64,000 nucleotides of DNA from Ceraceosorus guamensis (taxonomy: Eukaryota; Basidiomycota; Exobasidiomycetes; Ceraceosorales; Ceraceosoraceae): contig NW_020290037.1 in NCBI RefSeq assembly GCF_003144195.1, positions 62,373-126,372 on the forward strand, read 5' to 3'. Shown in pieces: positions 1-12,370 of this stretch (positions within the stretch are counted from its first letter, which is position 1; each line of letters starts with the position of its first letter). The notes beneath the pieces are model-generated. The model did no database searches. It was not told where the DNA came from and worked only from the letters and a program-made list of their open reading frames with translations. The translations under genes and the position numbers were made by a program.

Positions 1-834
1 CCGTCCAGCTATTGGAACAAGGGCGGATGTAGAAAGCGCATTCAATTTTCTTCTAAATCGCCGACTCTTTCGCTTTACATGCCCGACGGAGCGGCCACGG
101 GTCTTGTTGTGAAGTCTTCCATGCGTAATTTCGAAATTTTGGCGCTGGCAATGTGCCGGCTTTCTGAAGCAAGCATCGACGATCGCATTGCGTATTGTTG
201 TGTCGGCATACTTGCTACTACCGTACGTGCTTTCGGAACTCAACACCGGACCCCTCCCCCTCTCCCCTCCCCAGCGAGCCCGAACCGCACTCGCCCGACC
301 CGGAAGCCCTCGTGGCGCTTTTTCTTTAGCGCATCTGGACGCCACGCAAGACGGAACCGGCCAATGGATCCTTTTTGTCACGCTCAATTACTTTTATGCT
401 CGACTTACGTCGCATCACACCGCATCATACCATCTTCAAATCTTATCCCCATCGCAGTCCAGTACAACGCATCACCCACCTCTCGTCAAGCTCGCACGCC
501 CTCGGTTCATTAGATGCGAAATCACAATCCACGTTCGGTTTCCTTTTTTCTTCGCATTTCCTCTTTCTCGTCACCGCATCGCGATCAAATCAAAGCGTGC
601 GGTGGTGTTGGGGTATTGTACAGGGGCACAGCATGGGGGGGAAAAGTGTGCGAACTTGAGAAAGCATAGACTCATAGAGGGGTCTATGGGAGACGTCACG
701 AGGGTAAAATACCGGAACGGGGCTTGTGATGCGTAGCACTGCTGGTCATCGAGCACGACTAGCCCCCCCGCGGAGCATGTGCTTGCTGTTGCAGTCTTGA
801 CCACATGGTGCGGGAACGCGAGGGGAAAGTCGGA

Positions 835-849
835 TTTTTTTTTTTTTTT
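835..849. repeat. poly-T run, 15 bases
   Basis: An uninterrupted T15 run in non-coding DNA. Confidence 0.9.
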
Positions 850-1006
850 GGCAGACGGCTCATGCGTGGGCGCTTTGATGCCGAGTTTTTCGGTAGGCCT
901 CATCCGAAGCATGCCATGGGGATGGACGCATGATGCCGATCAATTAAGTTGTCGAAGAGCGGTCTTGCTTGCTTGCTGATGCTTTGCCCGGACGCGCATC
1001 AGAACC

Positions 1007-1008
<2 letters not shown>

Positions 1009-1055
<47 letters not shown>
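1009..1055. repeat. poly-G run, 47 bases
   Basis: An uninterrupted run of 47 G, followed about 60 bases later by a second G-rich patch near 1115. It accounts for the poly-Pro open frames on the opposite strand. Its true length may be misjudged by sequencing. Confidence 0.9.
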
Positions 1056-1057
<2 letters not shown>

Positions 1058-2422
1058 GCAGCGAAGCGCGTGATGGGTGAGCACTAGCATGCGGGCATAC
1101 GGGGGAGGAGCGAGGGGGGGGGGGCAGAGCGATCGAAGGCCCCGCGCTTTCCAAGTGCGAACTCCGTTCGTCGTTGTCGTCGTCGCGCGAGAGCAGGCCA
1201 AGCGTCGCAGCCTCGCAGCCTCGCAGCCACGCGTCACGATGCCGTCGACCGAGGTGAAGCGTGGGAGATTGGGGAGGTCGATGCGCGCGTTGCGGGGATC
1301 GATGGGGCTGGGAATGTGAGGAGGCGGCAAGGGAAGGGGAGCAGATGGAGCTGGAGATGGGTCTGGAAGTGCTTGGTCTGCGAGGAGCGTAGCATAGCTT
1401 GCTCATTCGCGCTTCTTGCGCTGCTGCTGCTGCTGCGCAGCTGCTGGACGAATTGGCTGCAAAAGCTGTGGGCGGCGTACAGTGTGCTGCTGCTGCTGCT
1501 GCTGCGTTTGGATTGGCGGAAGGGATAGGAGGCTCTGATGCGCGCGTGTTGCTGCAGTGACGTGTACCGATGCGATTCATGTTTCGTCGAGGAGTGACCG
1601 GAGCTGGGGCTGGAGCTGGCACTTGTGCCAAGAGGTCGGACGAGCTACGAGTCGGAATGTGAACGTGAATGTCGGTAAAGGTGGTTGCGGTGACGTTTTG
1701 CGCAAAGGACAGGCCTTGTCCAGAGCTGGAGCTAGAATGCGCACGTGGACAGGGAACGGTGCGAGATCGACGACGAGTGTCGGATGGGGGACGTTGGGAG
1801 GTGTGATTGATGGAGGAGAGGGTCGAGCTGTGCGCCAGAAGACGTTTGCATCGACTTTGAACAGGGGCTCTGCCATTGCTGCTGCTGCTGCCGACCATTT
1901 TGCGTGTAATTTGACGCGCGCAACGTTGCAGCACCAACCTATCCTGCTTTCGCGTCTGTCGTACTTGCTACTGCTGCTTGACAAGCAAGTGGGTCTGTAA
2001 TCTCGAGAAAAGAAGCGAGTCGAGTCAGAGTGTGAGCAGCTTGAGATTGTGTCGCGGTAGCTGCAGATTGATTTGGCAAAGAGAAAGAGACGGAGAGACG
2101 GTCAACGAACGGTTTTGCGGGGGAATGGCAGCGGTGCACGTTTTGCATCGTCATTCGTCCATTTATCATGATCAGCGAGCAGATCATACTTCCTTGAGTC
2201 CTCACCTCGAAAGCATCAAGGCAGATTGTAAAAGTGTCGGCTCCGTGCTACGAAAGAGAAATGGTCAAAGGAAAGCCCCATGGCAGCATTCATGTCTGTC
2301 TGCGATGTGCGCCTGCCATGTACGCCTATGACCCCACCGCAGCGCTCCTCCCAACTCGCCAAGCGCCATGCAACAACACATCAGACCCTGATCCGCGTCA
2401 AAGTTCAGCTTTGGCGGCGGAT

Positions 2423-2459
2423 CGCTACGCTACGCTACGCTACGCTACGCTACGCTACG
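2423..2459. repeat. pentanucleotide repeat (CGCTA)n
   Basis: Seven perfect head-to-tail copies of CGCTA plus a partial copy, in non-coding DNA. Confidence 0.95.
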
Positions 2460-2535
2460 TATGGCGCCGATTTTGACCTCGAAGGCTCAAGGTGGAGGAT
2501 GAGCAAATGACACTCGTGACTGTGACTATCGATGT

Positions 2536-2561
2536 CCGCATCCGCATCCGCATCCGCATCC
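2536..2561. repeat. hexanucleotide repeat (CCGCAT)n
   Basis: Four tandem copies of CCGCAT in non-coding DNA, about 75 bases after the CGCTA repeat. Confidence 0.9.
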
Positions 2562-3615
2562 ATCGCTTCGCGTTTCCCTTAGCTTGCGCCAAGGAACAAA
2601 AGAACGCACCCTTGCCATCAACAAAGTAGAGAGTCGCGGTCAATAGCAGCGGCGATTAGGCTCGGATGTGGCTATTTCAGCATTTCCAACATACAACACA
2701 CGGCATACATGCTGCTTGTTGCGATACATTACGTGATTGCGGAGGACAAGCTTTGCTAGGATTCACGATTCATGCGTCGCGAGGTCGTGCGTTGTGACTG
2801 ACGCGCCTGGCTGCTATGCTCACATACGCTTACACGCGTGACGCGTGGTTGTCAGACATGACCATGCCAGGCGGGAATGCGTGCGTGGTGGGGGCGCATC
2901 ACAACACAGCAAGCGGTGCATCCATGGCATGGCATGGCATCTTCCAAATCAGGACTTTCGAGTTCTGGTCAAATCAAAGAATTCTTGATTCCAAATCTCA
3001 ATTCAAGATTCTGAGTCAGAGTCAAGAGTCGTGAGTGATCTGGAGCTCGCGCTATCCTTCCAGGAAGGATATCACGTGAGCCTGCTTGTACGCGTCCCGC
3101 TACACATTCTTGATTCTTGATTCCGGCTTATTTGGCGTCACGCTCGCGCATCGATCGTCCAGCTCGAGAGATGCAGTCATGCACACGATGTGGATTGTGT
3201 AGAGAGAGAAGAGAGAGAGCTTAGAGCTTCAAACCTTCTTCTCCATTCTCCTTTCAATACCCCCCCTTCGCGCTCAGAATCGTCGCTCACAACTCTCGAT
3301 TGAATGCGCGCAACATCCTCTTGATCACTCCGCCTTGGCCGCTCTTCACACCTTCTCAAAGTCATTCTTCAAAGCCCTCTTCTTCACTGCGACTTCTCGT
3401 CGGCGAAGCTATTTGCTGCATTTCGTCTTGCTTGCAGTAGTCGTGCCGCTCTCTGCTCAGCCGTGAAGCGAAGCGGACGCACACCGTGGCACTCTCCAAA
3501 TTCGAGAGGACATACTCAGTCACGCAAGCATTGCAAGGAGCTGCAGCGTAATCTCGCCCGGGCGCTTGTCTACCCACGCCTCTTGCTTGCGTCCCAACTT
3601 GCTCGTCATTTCACA

Positions 3616-5466
3616 ATGATCGACGCAAAACGAAAAGCTTCCGGATCTAACGGTGATGCGGCATCGTACTACGCTTCGCAAGTGGGTGCATCTTCAGGAC
3701 CCGTGGGAGGATCACTGGTCAAGAGACAACGACAGGATGAGGGGGACGATGGTGCGGGAGCATTGGTGGCTATCAGCTCTGATCGGCAAGGCAAGGATAA
3801 AGGATTGATGAGGAGCGTCAAGAGGACTAGCAGCTTGCAAGCTCCTATCGTTTCGCTCAATGGAGCTCACGGAGTGAGTGTGCCAGCTGCGGTATACGCG
3901 GTTAGCAGGAGAGTACTTTTTTGCGCTGAACTACGTGTACCGCCCCGCCCGTCCCTCTCAGGCCGAAATATTGGACGTGGCATTCTCACCAGACGGCGCA
4001 TATATCGCTGCGGCCAGCGCAGATCGAACTATTTGTGAGCAGGCGAACATGTAGGGAGCGTGTAAGGAAGGCCGAGCATTCCGCAAAACTCATCCTTTCA
4101 CTCGCTATACTTGGCAGCCATATGGACCACGTACGGCGATAACACCAACATTGGGATCTTGACGGGTCATTCTAAAGCGGTGACCTCGTTGACCTGGTCC
4201 AAAGTGGCACCAGCGCATACCCCCGTGCTCTTTAGCGGCTCAGCCGATGGAACGCTGATAGTCTGGGAAGTCCTGAGTGGTACCAAGGTGCGAAGGCTTA
4301 GGGGACACAAGGGCATAGTCAATTGCGTAGCCTCTACCAGGAGTTTTCCACAATTGCTCGTCAGCGGAGCGGACGATGGGATTGTGCTCATCTGGTTCTG
4401 GCAAGAAGAGAGTAGACCTAGGGAAGCTATACAGGTCGGGTACCCCGTCACGGCGGTGGAGTTCAGCGAAGATGGAAGTCAGGTGTATGTTGCGGGTTTG
4501 GATAATGATGTGCACGTGAGTAGCTCCACAGAGCAGTTGTGAGGTGTCAAGAAAGCGCCGAGGAGGGCTAAACGTTTGCCGGGCAAGCATCGTCGCCGCC
4601 AGGCGCGTGTCGGACTGATGCGCCGTGCTTACACAACATTGTCACCTCGAACCCCTCGACAGATTTATGACCTGACTCAAAAGTCGATCTTGTACACACT
4701 GCGGGGTGAGTTCTCAGTCCCGCTCTCATGTGCTAGATGTGATCACCTTTTGACGCGAAACTCTTCCCGGCATCATCCCAGGGCACACCGATACGGTCTT
4801 GTCCATCTCCCTGTCTCCTCAGGGTACACACCTCGCCAGCAGCTCGTCAGACGGAAGCATCCGAATCTGGGACGTGCGACCTTTTGCGCCCGAGCCTTTG
4901 CCGGGTCAAAAAGGCAATGCGCGATTGCAAAAGACTTTGCAAGGTTTGAGCATAGGCTTCGAACAGGCGCTCGTGCGGTGCAGGTGGAACAAGAGCGGCA
5001 GCAGGCTTGCGGCTGGAGGTGGAGATAGGACGGCTACGGTGTGGGATGTGGAAAAGGCGGAAATCTTGTACAAGGTGAGTCTTGAATTGGTAGCTTGAAG
5101 GAATGGGCAAGGGGGGAAAATGCGCGAAAAAAATTTGCCCCTGCATAGTTTAGAAAGCACAAGAGCAAGACATTTGTTCCGTCGCTTTGTTGTGGCCGCT
5201 GCTCATGCCGAGATTGGCCCTTACCCTATCCTATCGCGCAGTTGCCGGGCCACAGAGGTACTTGCACAGCGGTCGACTTTCATCCCAAAGAGCCAATCAT
5301 TGTCTCGGCCAGCTTCGATCAGCAACTGCTGCTGGGCGGTGAGTGCTCCTAGTTGTCCTGCGCTGCAATCTTCACCGGCGCCATTCTTTTCCACCGAGCG
5401 AAGTGTCGTCATGCTCATTGCTGCTCTCTCCGCGCCATCCTCCGCTCTTTAGAGATTGAACCTTGA
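3616..5466 (+). CDS. U5 snRNP 40 kDa WD40 protein
   Basis: Orthologue of human SNRNP40 (fission yeast Spf38), a seven-bladed WD40 propeller of the U5 snRNP that binds Prp8 in the spliceosome in the nucleus. Seven exons: 3616-3873, 3962-4034, 4118-4515, 4663-4705, 4782-5074, 5242-5338, 5453-5466, giving 391 residues, near the family's 350-360 plus a longer charged N-terminus. The N-terminus carries the basic KRQRQ patch, then SLQAPIVSLNG, matching the family's SLQAPI motif where the blades begin. Later landmarks are the exon 5 string DGSIRIWDVRPFAPE, which is close to human, and the last-blade LPGH...FHPKEPIIVSAS. The final exon codes only the end of GEIEP, like the human GEIQ end. All junctions are GT-AG and phases agree. 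The ATG at 3616 was chosen because it gives the family's MI-start. It is convergent with the deacetylase gene. Confidence 0.93.
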
Positions 5467-5778
5467 TAGCTCGTCCCACCGCTTTGCTAGATGACTCGAC
5501 CAATCGGCAGCAGCTTGCCGTACTGCACAAAACAAAAGCAAAATGAGATGCACATCGGCCATCTTCTCCTCCTTGAATCTCTGAGCATCTCGAAGAGCCA
5601 TGCGCAAAAGGATGATGTTGAGGTGACTTGCAGAGCAGGGTGGTTGGTGTTGTTACAAAGAGAGAACAAGCACAATTGAGAAGGGAGGAGGGGAAGGGGA
5701 AAGAACAGACCGGGCGACGCGTGCAACGAACATGGCTGATCCTGCTCCTCCATCAGGCTTACGAGGCATCACGTGCGG
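5467..5778. other. convergent intergenic spacer
   Basis: A 312-base gap between two 3' ends. Nothing beyond untranslated trailer sequence is seen. Confidence 0.6.
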
Positions 5779-8189
5779 TCAAGCTGCAATGCTAGCAGCG
5801 CCGTGCAACGGTAAAGGAGATGCCAGGGGCGTGTCGGCAACTTCCGACGCGTCGTTGTCCACAGCAACAGCGGCCGAGCGTCCGATACCCAAGACCGGCA
5901 TTGCCGGTTTCCTCCTTGAAACGCCACTCGAGCTCTTGCCTTGCATCATCTGCACACCCTGCTCGAGCCTTGCATTTTCGTCTTGCGCTAAGGAGCCGGA
6001 AGCCTTGCCCTCCGACGACTTGGGCTCCACCTTGGCTCGAGAGCTGAAAAAGTTCCTCTTGCCTGATTTGCGACCCGATCGACTTTGCCTTTGCGTGCCG
6101 AAGCCCATGCCTAGTACATCGTCTCGAGCAGGATCGCCCAAAAGGCCAGAGAATTGTACGCTGCTCCTCCGCCCGTTCGCAGCCGCTTCCAGCGCATACG
6201 TAGGATTGCCGAACCTAGCTGCCAAATCGTGCGTTCCAGCACCGAGCAAGCTTGCATTGCTGTTGCCTCGCTTCATCGTCGAGCCTCGCCTCGATCCGTT
6301 GGGGGTGGAGTCGATGGATCGCGCTTTTGATGCGTAGCCCGCTCGAAATGGTACCTGACCTGCTACGTCGTGGCCCTCTGCGCCCATCTCAGATGCTCGC
6401 CCACCTTCGTCAGATGACGATCCTTCGTCACCCGATAGTTCATCCCCAAATCGCTCGACGTGTGCATCTCTTAGACGTTCTGTGATGGTCGAGAAAGAAT
6501 TTCAGCTGCATCGCCTAGGTACGTGCTCGTCACGAATCCGACTCACGTGTTATCCTCTGGTCCAGGTCGGACTCGTCATCATCCTCCAGATCCATGTCCG
6601 CGGGGTTGATAGAATGAGCAGGAGTCTCATGCATGCCTACGCTAGGTGCCGGGTTGAGACACCTAAGATTCTCCACAATCTTCTTGACGAGTCCATCCAA
6701 GTATTCTCTGGTATTCTGATTATCCATGCTGGTGGGGGGTACGTCCAGCTTGTATTCTGGTCCAAAATACTGAATGTACTCGTTGAAGGGCAGATCCTCG
6801 GGCAGCTCTTTTCCAAGCATCAAGCCTGTTTCGTACGTCCACGTCCGCGCAACATTCCGCACCGTGTATCCTCCGCCACCCAGACAGATCAGGGGCACTC
6901 CAAACGACTGCATGAACCGCACACACTCGGCGTGTCCTTCCGAAGGTCAAAGACGAGTCAGCACGACTCGACCGGCGGTTCGGCATGTCACCAGCACTCA
7001 CCTCGCATGCTCAAGTTGAAACAGCCCAGCTTGTCTCCTGCAAGACTGTCAGCACCGCATTGGAGCACCACAGCCCCGGGTCGGTACCAGTCCATGATGT
7101 GTTGCAACACCTACGCGATCAAGAAGCGGCATATAGTCGGTCATCTGCGATACAGCCCGATTCAGCACGACCCAGCATGCCCAAATGCGTACTCACAGGT
7201 CTGAAAATCCCGCCAAACTCCACGTCACCCACTCCATCCCTGAGAGGCACATTCACAGCGTACCCCTTGCCTTTCTTGATGCCAATGTCCCTCACATCCC
7301 CAGTCCCTGGAAAGAAATCTCCAAACTTATGAAAACTGACAGTCATGACTCTGTCTGTGGTGTAGAATGCTTCCTCAACGCCATCACCGTGGTGGATGTC
7401 GATGTCGATGTACAGCACTCGCAGGTGCGTTCTATGCGCGTTTAAGGGAGTGTGTCGCATTCGTCAGAGCTGCCTCAATCCCACTTTTCGTGCGAGCTCA
7501 CCTCAGCAGCTCGAGTATGGCCAGCACGATATCATTCACGTAGCAGAACCCGCTAGCCTCTCTCTTCTTGGCGTGATGCAGTCCTCCGGCCCAATTGATG
7601 GCTACGTCTGCTGTGCCATCGTTGATGGCGTGTGCTGCAGACAGTGAACCGCCGGCAGATATGCTGCAGAATTCAAATAGACCTCCAAAGGCTGGGCAGT
7701 CTTCGCCTATCAGAACTATTACATCCGAAGGAAACTTTGGACGGTCAGCTCTGGATACCTAGTTGCGCACATGACGTGAAGGCAGCTCAATCTGGTAGAG
7801 TGCAAATGACTCGAATCTGATTGCTGCTTCGCGCGCGGCCAGCTGCCATAAGGCTAGCGCCATGCGCCCACTGTCAGCGGCATGCACTCACATCTGGTCC
7901 CATCCCCAGTCAGCTCGGCCACCGTTTCAGGAGTGACTCTCTGCAAAAAGTCTACATATTCATCCGTATGAAAAGCAGTCATCTGCTCTCTTGTAGCTCT
8001 TCTGGGTCTGACGAGGTGCATGTACCTGTGCAATCCGTAATTGGAGACCAGGTTATGGGTCATCCTCATCCGATGAGGCTTCATTGGATGTCCGTAGCCA
8101 TAAGAGTAATTGCCAACATCCTCGTCGTGGATATAAGTGACGCGATCACGACGACGTGAAGAGGTCGCGGGAAGCGGTAAGGGCTCCAT
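5779..8189 (-). CDS. RPD3: class I histone deacetylase, Rpd3 type
   Basis: Zinc-dependent lysine deacetylase acting on histones in Sin3/Rpd3-type co-repressor complexes in the nucleus. Six exons, in transcription order: 8189-7892, 7715-7502, 7431-7197, 7110-7002, 6936-6547, 6479-5779, giving 648 residues. Family motifs in order: [22 protein letters not shown], the catalytic GGLHHAKK histidines, [11 protein letters not shown] with zinc-binding Asp and His, the second zinc Asp in QCGADSL, and [12 protein letters not shown] with the transition-state Tyr. The text is closer to Rpd3/HDAC1 ([34 protein letters not shown] segment) than to Hos2. After about residue 400 comes a Ser/Arg/Lys-rich tail of roughly 245 residues with no recognised domain. 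The last intron (6546-6480) uses a CAG acceptor that keeps the frame. The ATG at 8189 gives an N-terminus just before the catalytic domain. Confidence 0.93.
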
Positions 8190-9124
8190 TTCGAGCAACG
8201 GGCAGAGGTGCGACGGGATCCGCGGCTTGCTGCGGTGGCCGTGTCCGTTGGATCGCAAGCGTCTTGGCGAGCACAATCAGAGATTGATGCGAGCTGAGCT
8301 GAGCGGGCACACTGCGATACTGGTGACTCAGCAGTGCAGTGCGGCAAGCCTCGATCCGCAGAGAGGTGGTGCGCAAGCAAGCTAGGTCTGAACAGCCTGA
8401 AAGCAGCTGTGCCAAGGTGAGCAGATGGTCGGCGCTATTCTTCGGTGCAGCTTGCGCGACCCGCTCTGTGCCAAAGAAAGGTATGTGCTGGGCTGCTGCT
8501 GGTGTGCAGGATTAGCAATGAAGCCAAGGGTGATGTGAGAGAGCAGTCGAGAGTCAAGAGTGTGAGAGTGGTGTCGCGAGGCCTGGGCTGAAACAACCCA
8601 CACACCGGGTTCAAGCTTCTCATGCACCCCTCGACTGCCATCCAAGATCTAGATGGAGCTCATCCTCCACCGTCCGCCGAAGTGTCACGTGTCCTTCACT
8701 CCACCGCTGAGCGAAGTGCACAGCAGCGTGTGCGCCCTTGGCTCAGCAATCATGAATGCGCGTGCGCGAAGTGAGCCGTGGGCGTGCGGCGTTGGTGTCG
8801 CGCAGGAGCCGTGCTGCAGCTGCACCACCGGGCGGTGCGAGTATGTATAGGGCTCCACCTATCTAGACCTTGCAGCTAGCCAGCCCTGCTGTCGTGCTAC
8901 GAGGCAGCGCAGCGTTTCGCCCACGATCATCCACCGCATCGCCATCATTCAACTTGCAGCAGCAGACATCGTTCCTGCTCACCAATCAGCGTGCGACTTT
9001 CAGAGCTCTCCGAAGACGGACCCACTGACTGCCACAATCGAGCCGCAAACCCATCTCTAGTCTGTGCGAGCTTCCGCTACAGCCCACATCTAGCCATCCA
9101 GCCCAGCAACCCACTCGCGCCACC
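8190..9124. other. divergent promoter region, HDAC / VPS27
   Basis: About 935 bases between two divergent start codons. It holds short open frames but nothing gene-like. A TATA-like TATGTATAG word sits near 8841, about 285 bases before the VPS27 start. Confidence 0.55.
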
Positions 9125-11994
9125 ATGGCGGGCATTTTGTGGGGCTCAGATGCCTTTGCAGAGCTCGTAGACAAAGCTACGTCTGAACTGCTACCAGCAG
9201 GTCAAGAGGACATCTCTCTCAACCTCGAGATATGCGATCAGGTCAGAGCCAAACAGGTCCAACCTAAGCATGCGATGCAGGTCATCAAGCGCAGATTGGG
9301 TCACAAGAACCCCAACGTGGCCATGCTTGCCCTAGGTGTGAGTACGATGAAATCGCACACTGATCGCGAAGATGCGTTGCCGCTAACCACGCTTTGCCTG
9401 CTTGATGCTCGGACGCAACCTTACTCGTGTCTCGATAACCGCAGCTCACTGACGTGTGCATCAAGAATGGTGGCGACCATTTCCTTACAGAGGTGGCTTC
9501 TCGAGAATTTATGGACAATCTCGTGTCCATCTTGCGGGATCCAGCAGGCGTCAACGTGGATCTCAAGTCCAAGTCGCTAGGATTGATTCAAAACTGGACT
9601 CAAATCGCCGAGGCCCGACCCGCATCTGCATCTTCCTCCATGGGCTACATCACGCAAACGTACCGATCTCTCCAAGAAGCGGGCTTCGAATTCCCACCCA
9701 GAGACCCAGCTGCTGTGATTAGCGCTGCGCTGGTAGAGACCATGACTGCCCCCGAATGGATTGATGGGGACGTATGCATGCGTTGCCGAACAGCCTTCAC
9801 GACCTTCAACAGGAAGCATCATTGCAGGAACTGCGGTAACGTCTTTGATGCGCAGTGCAGCGGACACACGATGGCTCTGCCTTGGTTCGGAGTAGGTCAG
9901 GATGTCAGAGTGTGCGATGGTTGCTACGCCAAAAGAGCGCCGCCCAAGAAATCGGCCATCAGCTCCACTTCTTCAGGTAGCACCAGCTTGGCGCGATCTC
10001 GCTCCGACGCTGCTCAGATCACGCCCTCGGGTAGAGGGGGGGCGGGCTCTCATCACAGATCAGCAACCTTGGGTAGCAAGTCCGGGCAGCCACGCAGCGC
10101 AGGCTCAGGTCAGCGCATGCAGCGAGAGGAAGACGATCTGGCTCTGGCGATAAGGCTCTCGCTAGAAAGCTCCGGATCCAACTCGAGCGGTGCGCCGTCC
10201 AGCGGCTACGTGCCTTCTTCGCCGCCAACCAGTCGAGCAACTCGTCAACCCGATGGACGCATGCTAGAAGGCACAGATGCAGATGATGACCCAGACTTGG
10301 CAGCCGCTATCGCTGCCAGCCTGCGCGACTTTGCCCCACCAGCACCCAGCGCTCCCACGGACTTCTTGCCAGCAGATGCTGGCAGTCTCACTCCTCGAAG
10401 CCGTCAAGCACATCAGACCAGCACCGCGTCTCGCTTGCCTTTGCCACCTTCTTTGGAATTGGCTAATCCCGACATTGACGCGCTGCTGAGCTTCTCTCAA
10501 GGCATCCGGGTGCAAGAAGCCCAAGCTGCACAGACTGGCATGTTCTCGGCATCTCAGCCGGGCACTGAACAGCAGCAAGTATACGCGGCGTATGACAAAG
10601 CGACAGCTGCGAGACCCCGGCTAGCACGAAACCTGGAAGAGGGAAACAGGAGACTAGCAGTGTTGACTTCGATGCATGATAAACTTGGGGAAGCTGTGCA
10701 TCTCTACAACCGCATTCTCGACTCACAACTCTCAAGGCCAGCAGCGAGCTATGCGCCGCAGCACAACGGACACGCGTACGCCTACGCTGCTCAGCAGCAT
10801 CCTCAGCATGCTCAACAGACGCAGCAATGGGGCTTCCATCACCACTCATCACAGGACCGTCATGCCGAACCCTCCTCTGTTGCGGGATATTCTGCCGCAG
10901 CTACTCCGAGCTCTTCCTTGTACCCCAACCTCTCGCAACAGCCTCAAGCACATGGGTACGTCGATCCTTCACAGCATGCTATGTCGCACGGTATTCAGGG
11001 CTTGCAGCCCTGGCAACAGCCACAGCAGCATGGCCAGCACCCAGACGGCCAGCACCGAGCTCCTCAGCAGTATCACGCGCCTTATTCACAGCATCATCCT
11101 TTCGATGCCAAAGAGGTAGTGTCCCCTTCTGCTCCACCTCACCAGGCGCATGGTGGCCCGCAACCTCAATCACAAAGCTACGCATCGCCCATGCCCTCAT
11201 TTGCGGCTCCCCAATCTGCAACGCCACAGGAAGCGAAGCGACAAGAACCGGCCATTTATGCCAATCAAACCTTCAGTCCTGAACCGAACCACGCTCAACA
11301 TGCGTCATATGCAGGGACGTTCACGCATCATCCGCAATTCGATCCACAGCAGCAACAGCAAACCATCAGCAGTCCACACCAACAGCAGTACGAAGCACCT
11401 TGGCATTCGTTGCAGAGTCTGCCGAGCGTGAGCTCGCTGCCCACGGTCGATTCTGCTCATGGGAAAGCAGTGCACTCCCCCTCTGGATGGGCACATTCGG
11501 CAGCCGGACCGCAAAGCGCTTTGACGGTCTCCTCCGCGCCTTTAGCGCTAAACGAGAGCGGCTTGACACCTGTGTCTATCGAAGATGCCACTGGCAAGGG
11601 TCTGACGTCCAGGCAGGTGCCTCCGCGTCAAGAAGCTGTGTTGGGTACTTCTCCTCAGACGGATGGTCAGCTGCCTGGTTCTGCTAGTTCAAGAGATGAT
11701 GTTCAGTCAGTGGGAAATGCACCGCGAAACATCCCCAGCGCCGCTCCCGTCCCGTCGACACCTTATTCTGGACAGTCTAGGCCTCCAGCTTTCCCGCACG
11801 CAAGTGCACCCGAGACGGATGTCGAAGCAGTGAGCGAGAACGCTTTCAATGGATGGAGAGATATACCCATCGCCCCAACGGCTCCACCTGTTGACAAACC
11901 TGGGTTGTCAACGGCGCCAACGGCACACGTCGACCAGGAACCTTGGAGATCGCCCGCACACAGACAGATGGAGCCGAGTCTCATCGAGTTCTAG
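9125..11994 (+). CDS. VPS27: ESCRT-0 subunit Vps27/Hrs
   Basis: Endosomal sorting receptor that gathers ubiquitinated membrane cargo on PI3P-rich endosomes and recruits ESCRT-I and clathrin. Two exons, 9125-9337 and 9445-11994, 920 residues. A VHS domain covers about 1-150 (LTDVCIKNGGDHFL is the family signature). A FYVE zinc finger follows at about 175-234, with WIDGDVC, the PI3P-binding RKHHCRNCG, and eight Cys/His ligands ending in VCDGCY. Two ubiquitin-interacting motifs lie at about 299-314 (DDLALAIRLSLES) and 352-366 (DPDLAAAIAASL). A helical GAT-like core with DIDALLSF lies at about 410-500. The remainder is a Gln/His/Pro-rich linker with P(S/T)AP motifs able to bind ESCRT-I (for example PTAPP near the end). 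The protein ends in SLIEF, a clathrin-box-like terminus. Confidence 0.96.
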
Positions 11995-12370
11995 GGTGGA
12001 CAGCCCGGCCAATGCAATGCGGAGACTACATTGAGGTCGTCTTGTGCGCATATGGCCTTTACAATCAGATCAGGTTGTGTCCGCTCAACAAACGCTTCAT
12101 CATCGCCGCCGGCGCAGTCGTCGATGTGCACATCAAGAAGTGTGTGTCTGGGAAAAGCGGGATTGCGACGAGAATTATTGTACAGACAATTGAGACGCGA
12201 CAAGGGGTATGTGAAGATGATGGGCGTTTCAACGTGATCATGGCCGGCAGCGGAGGCAAACGGATACGGGCGAAGCAGGCGCGGAGCAGCCGTTAAGGGT
12301 GCATCGCGACTCCTTGTGAGGCTCTTCCGCCCGCGAAGGGGCTCGCGATCGCGTAGCAGCGAGTGGCGGA
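11995..12370. other. convergent intergenic spacer
   Basis: 376 bases between two converging genes; no further gene is seen. Confidence 0.55.

Larger units (their letters stand above)
1..3615. other. gene-poor left end
   Basis: No gene could be supported here. The minus strand has overlapping low-complexity frames at about 999-1984 (poly-Pro, poly-Ala, Gln-rich) that come from the G run and CTG-type repeats, with no consistent splice pattern or recognisable domain. The stretch holds a T15 run, a G47 run, two short tandem repeats and degenerate copies of an ATTC(T/G)TGATTC-like word near 2761, 2975-3030 and 3106-3123. A pyrimidine-rich stretch from about 3230 to 3400 probably belongs to the promoter and 5' leader of the gene starting at 3616. 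Confidence 0.6.

Noticed and set aside
999-1984. Three overlapping minus-strand frames with poly-Pro, poly-Ala and poly-Gln stretches
   Set aside because: They arise from the G run and CTG-type repeats; no domain, splice plan or preferred frame could be found.
5732-6337. A 201-residue plus-strand frame
   Set aside because: It is the antisense shadow of the last deacetylase exon.
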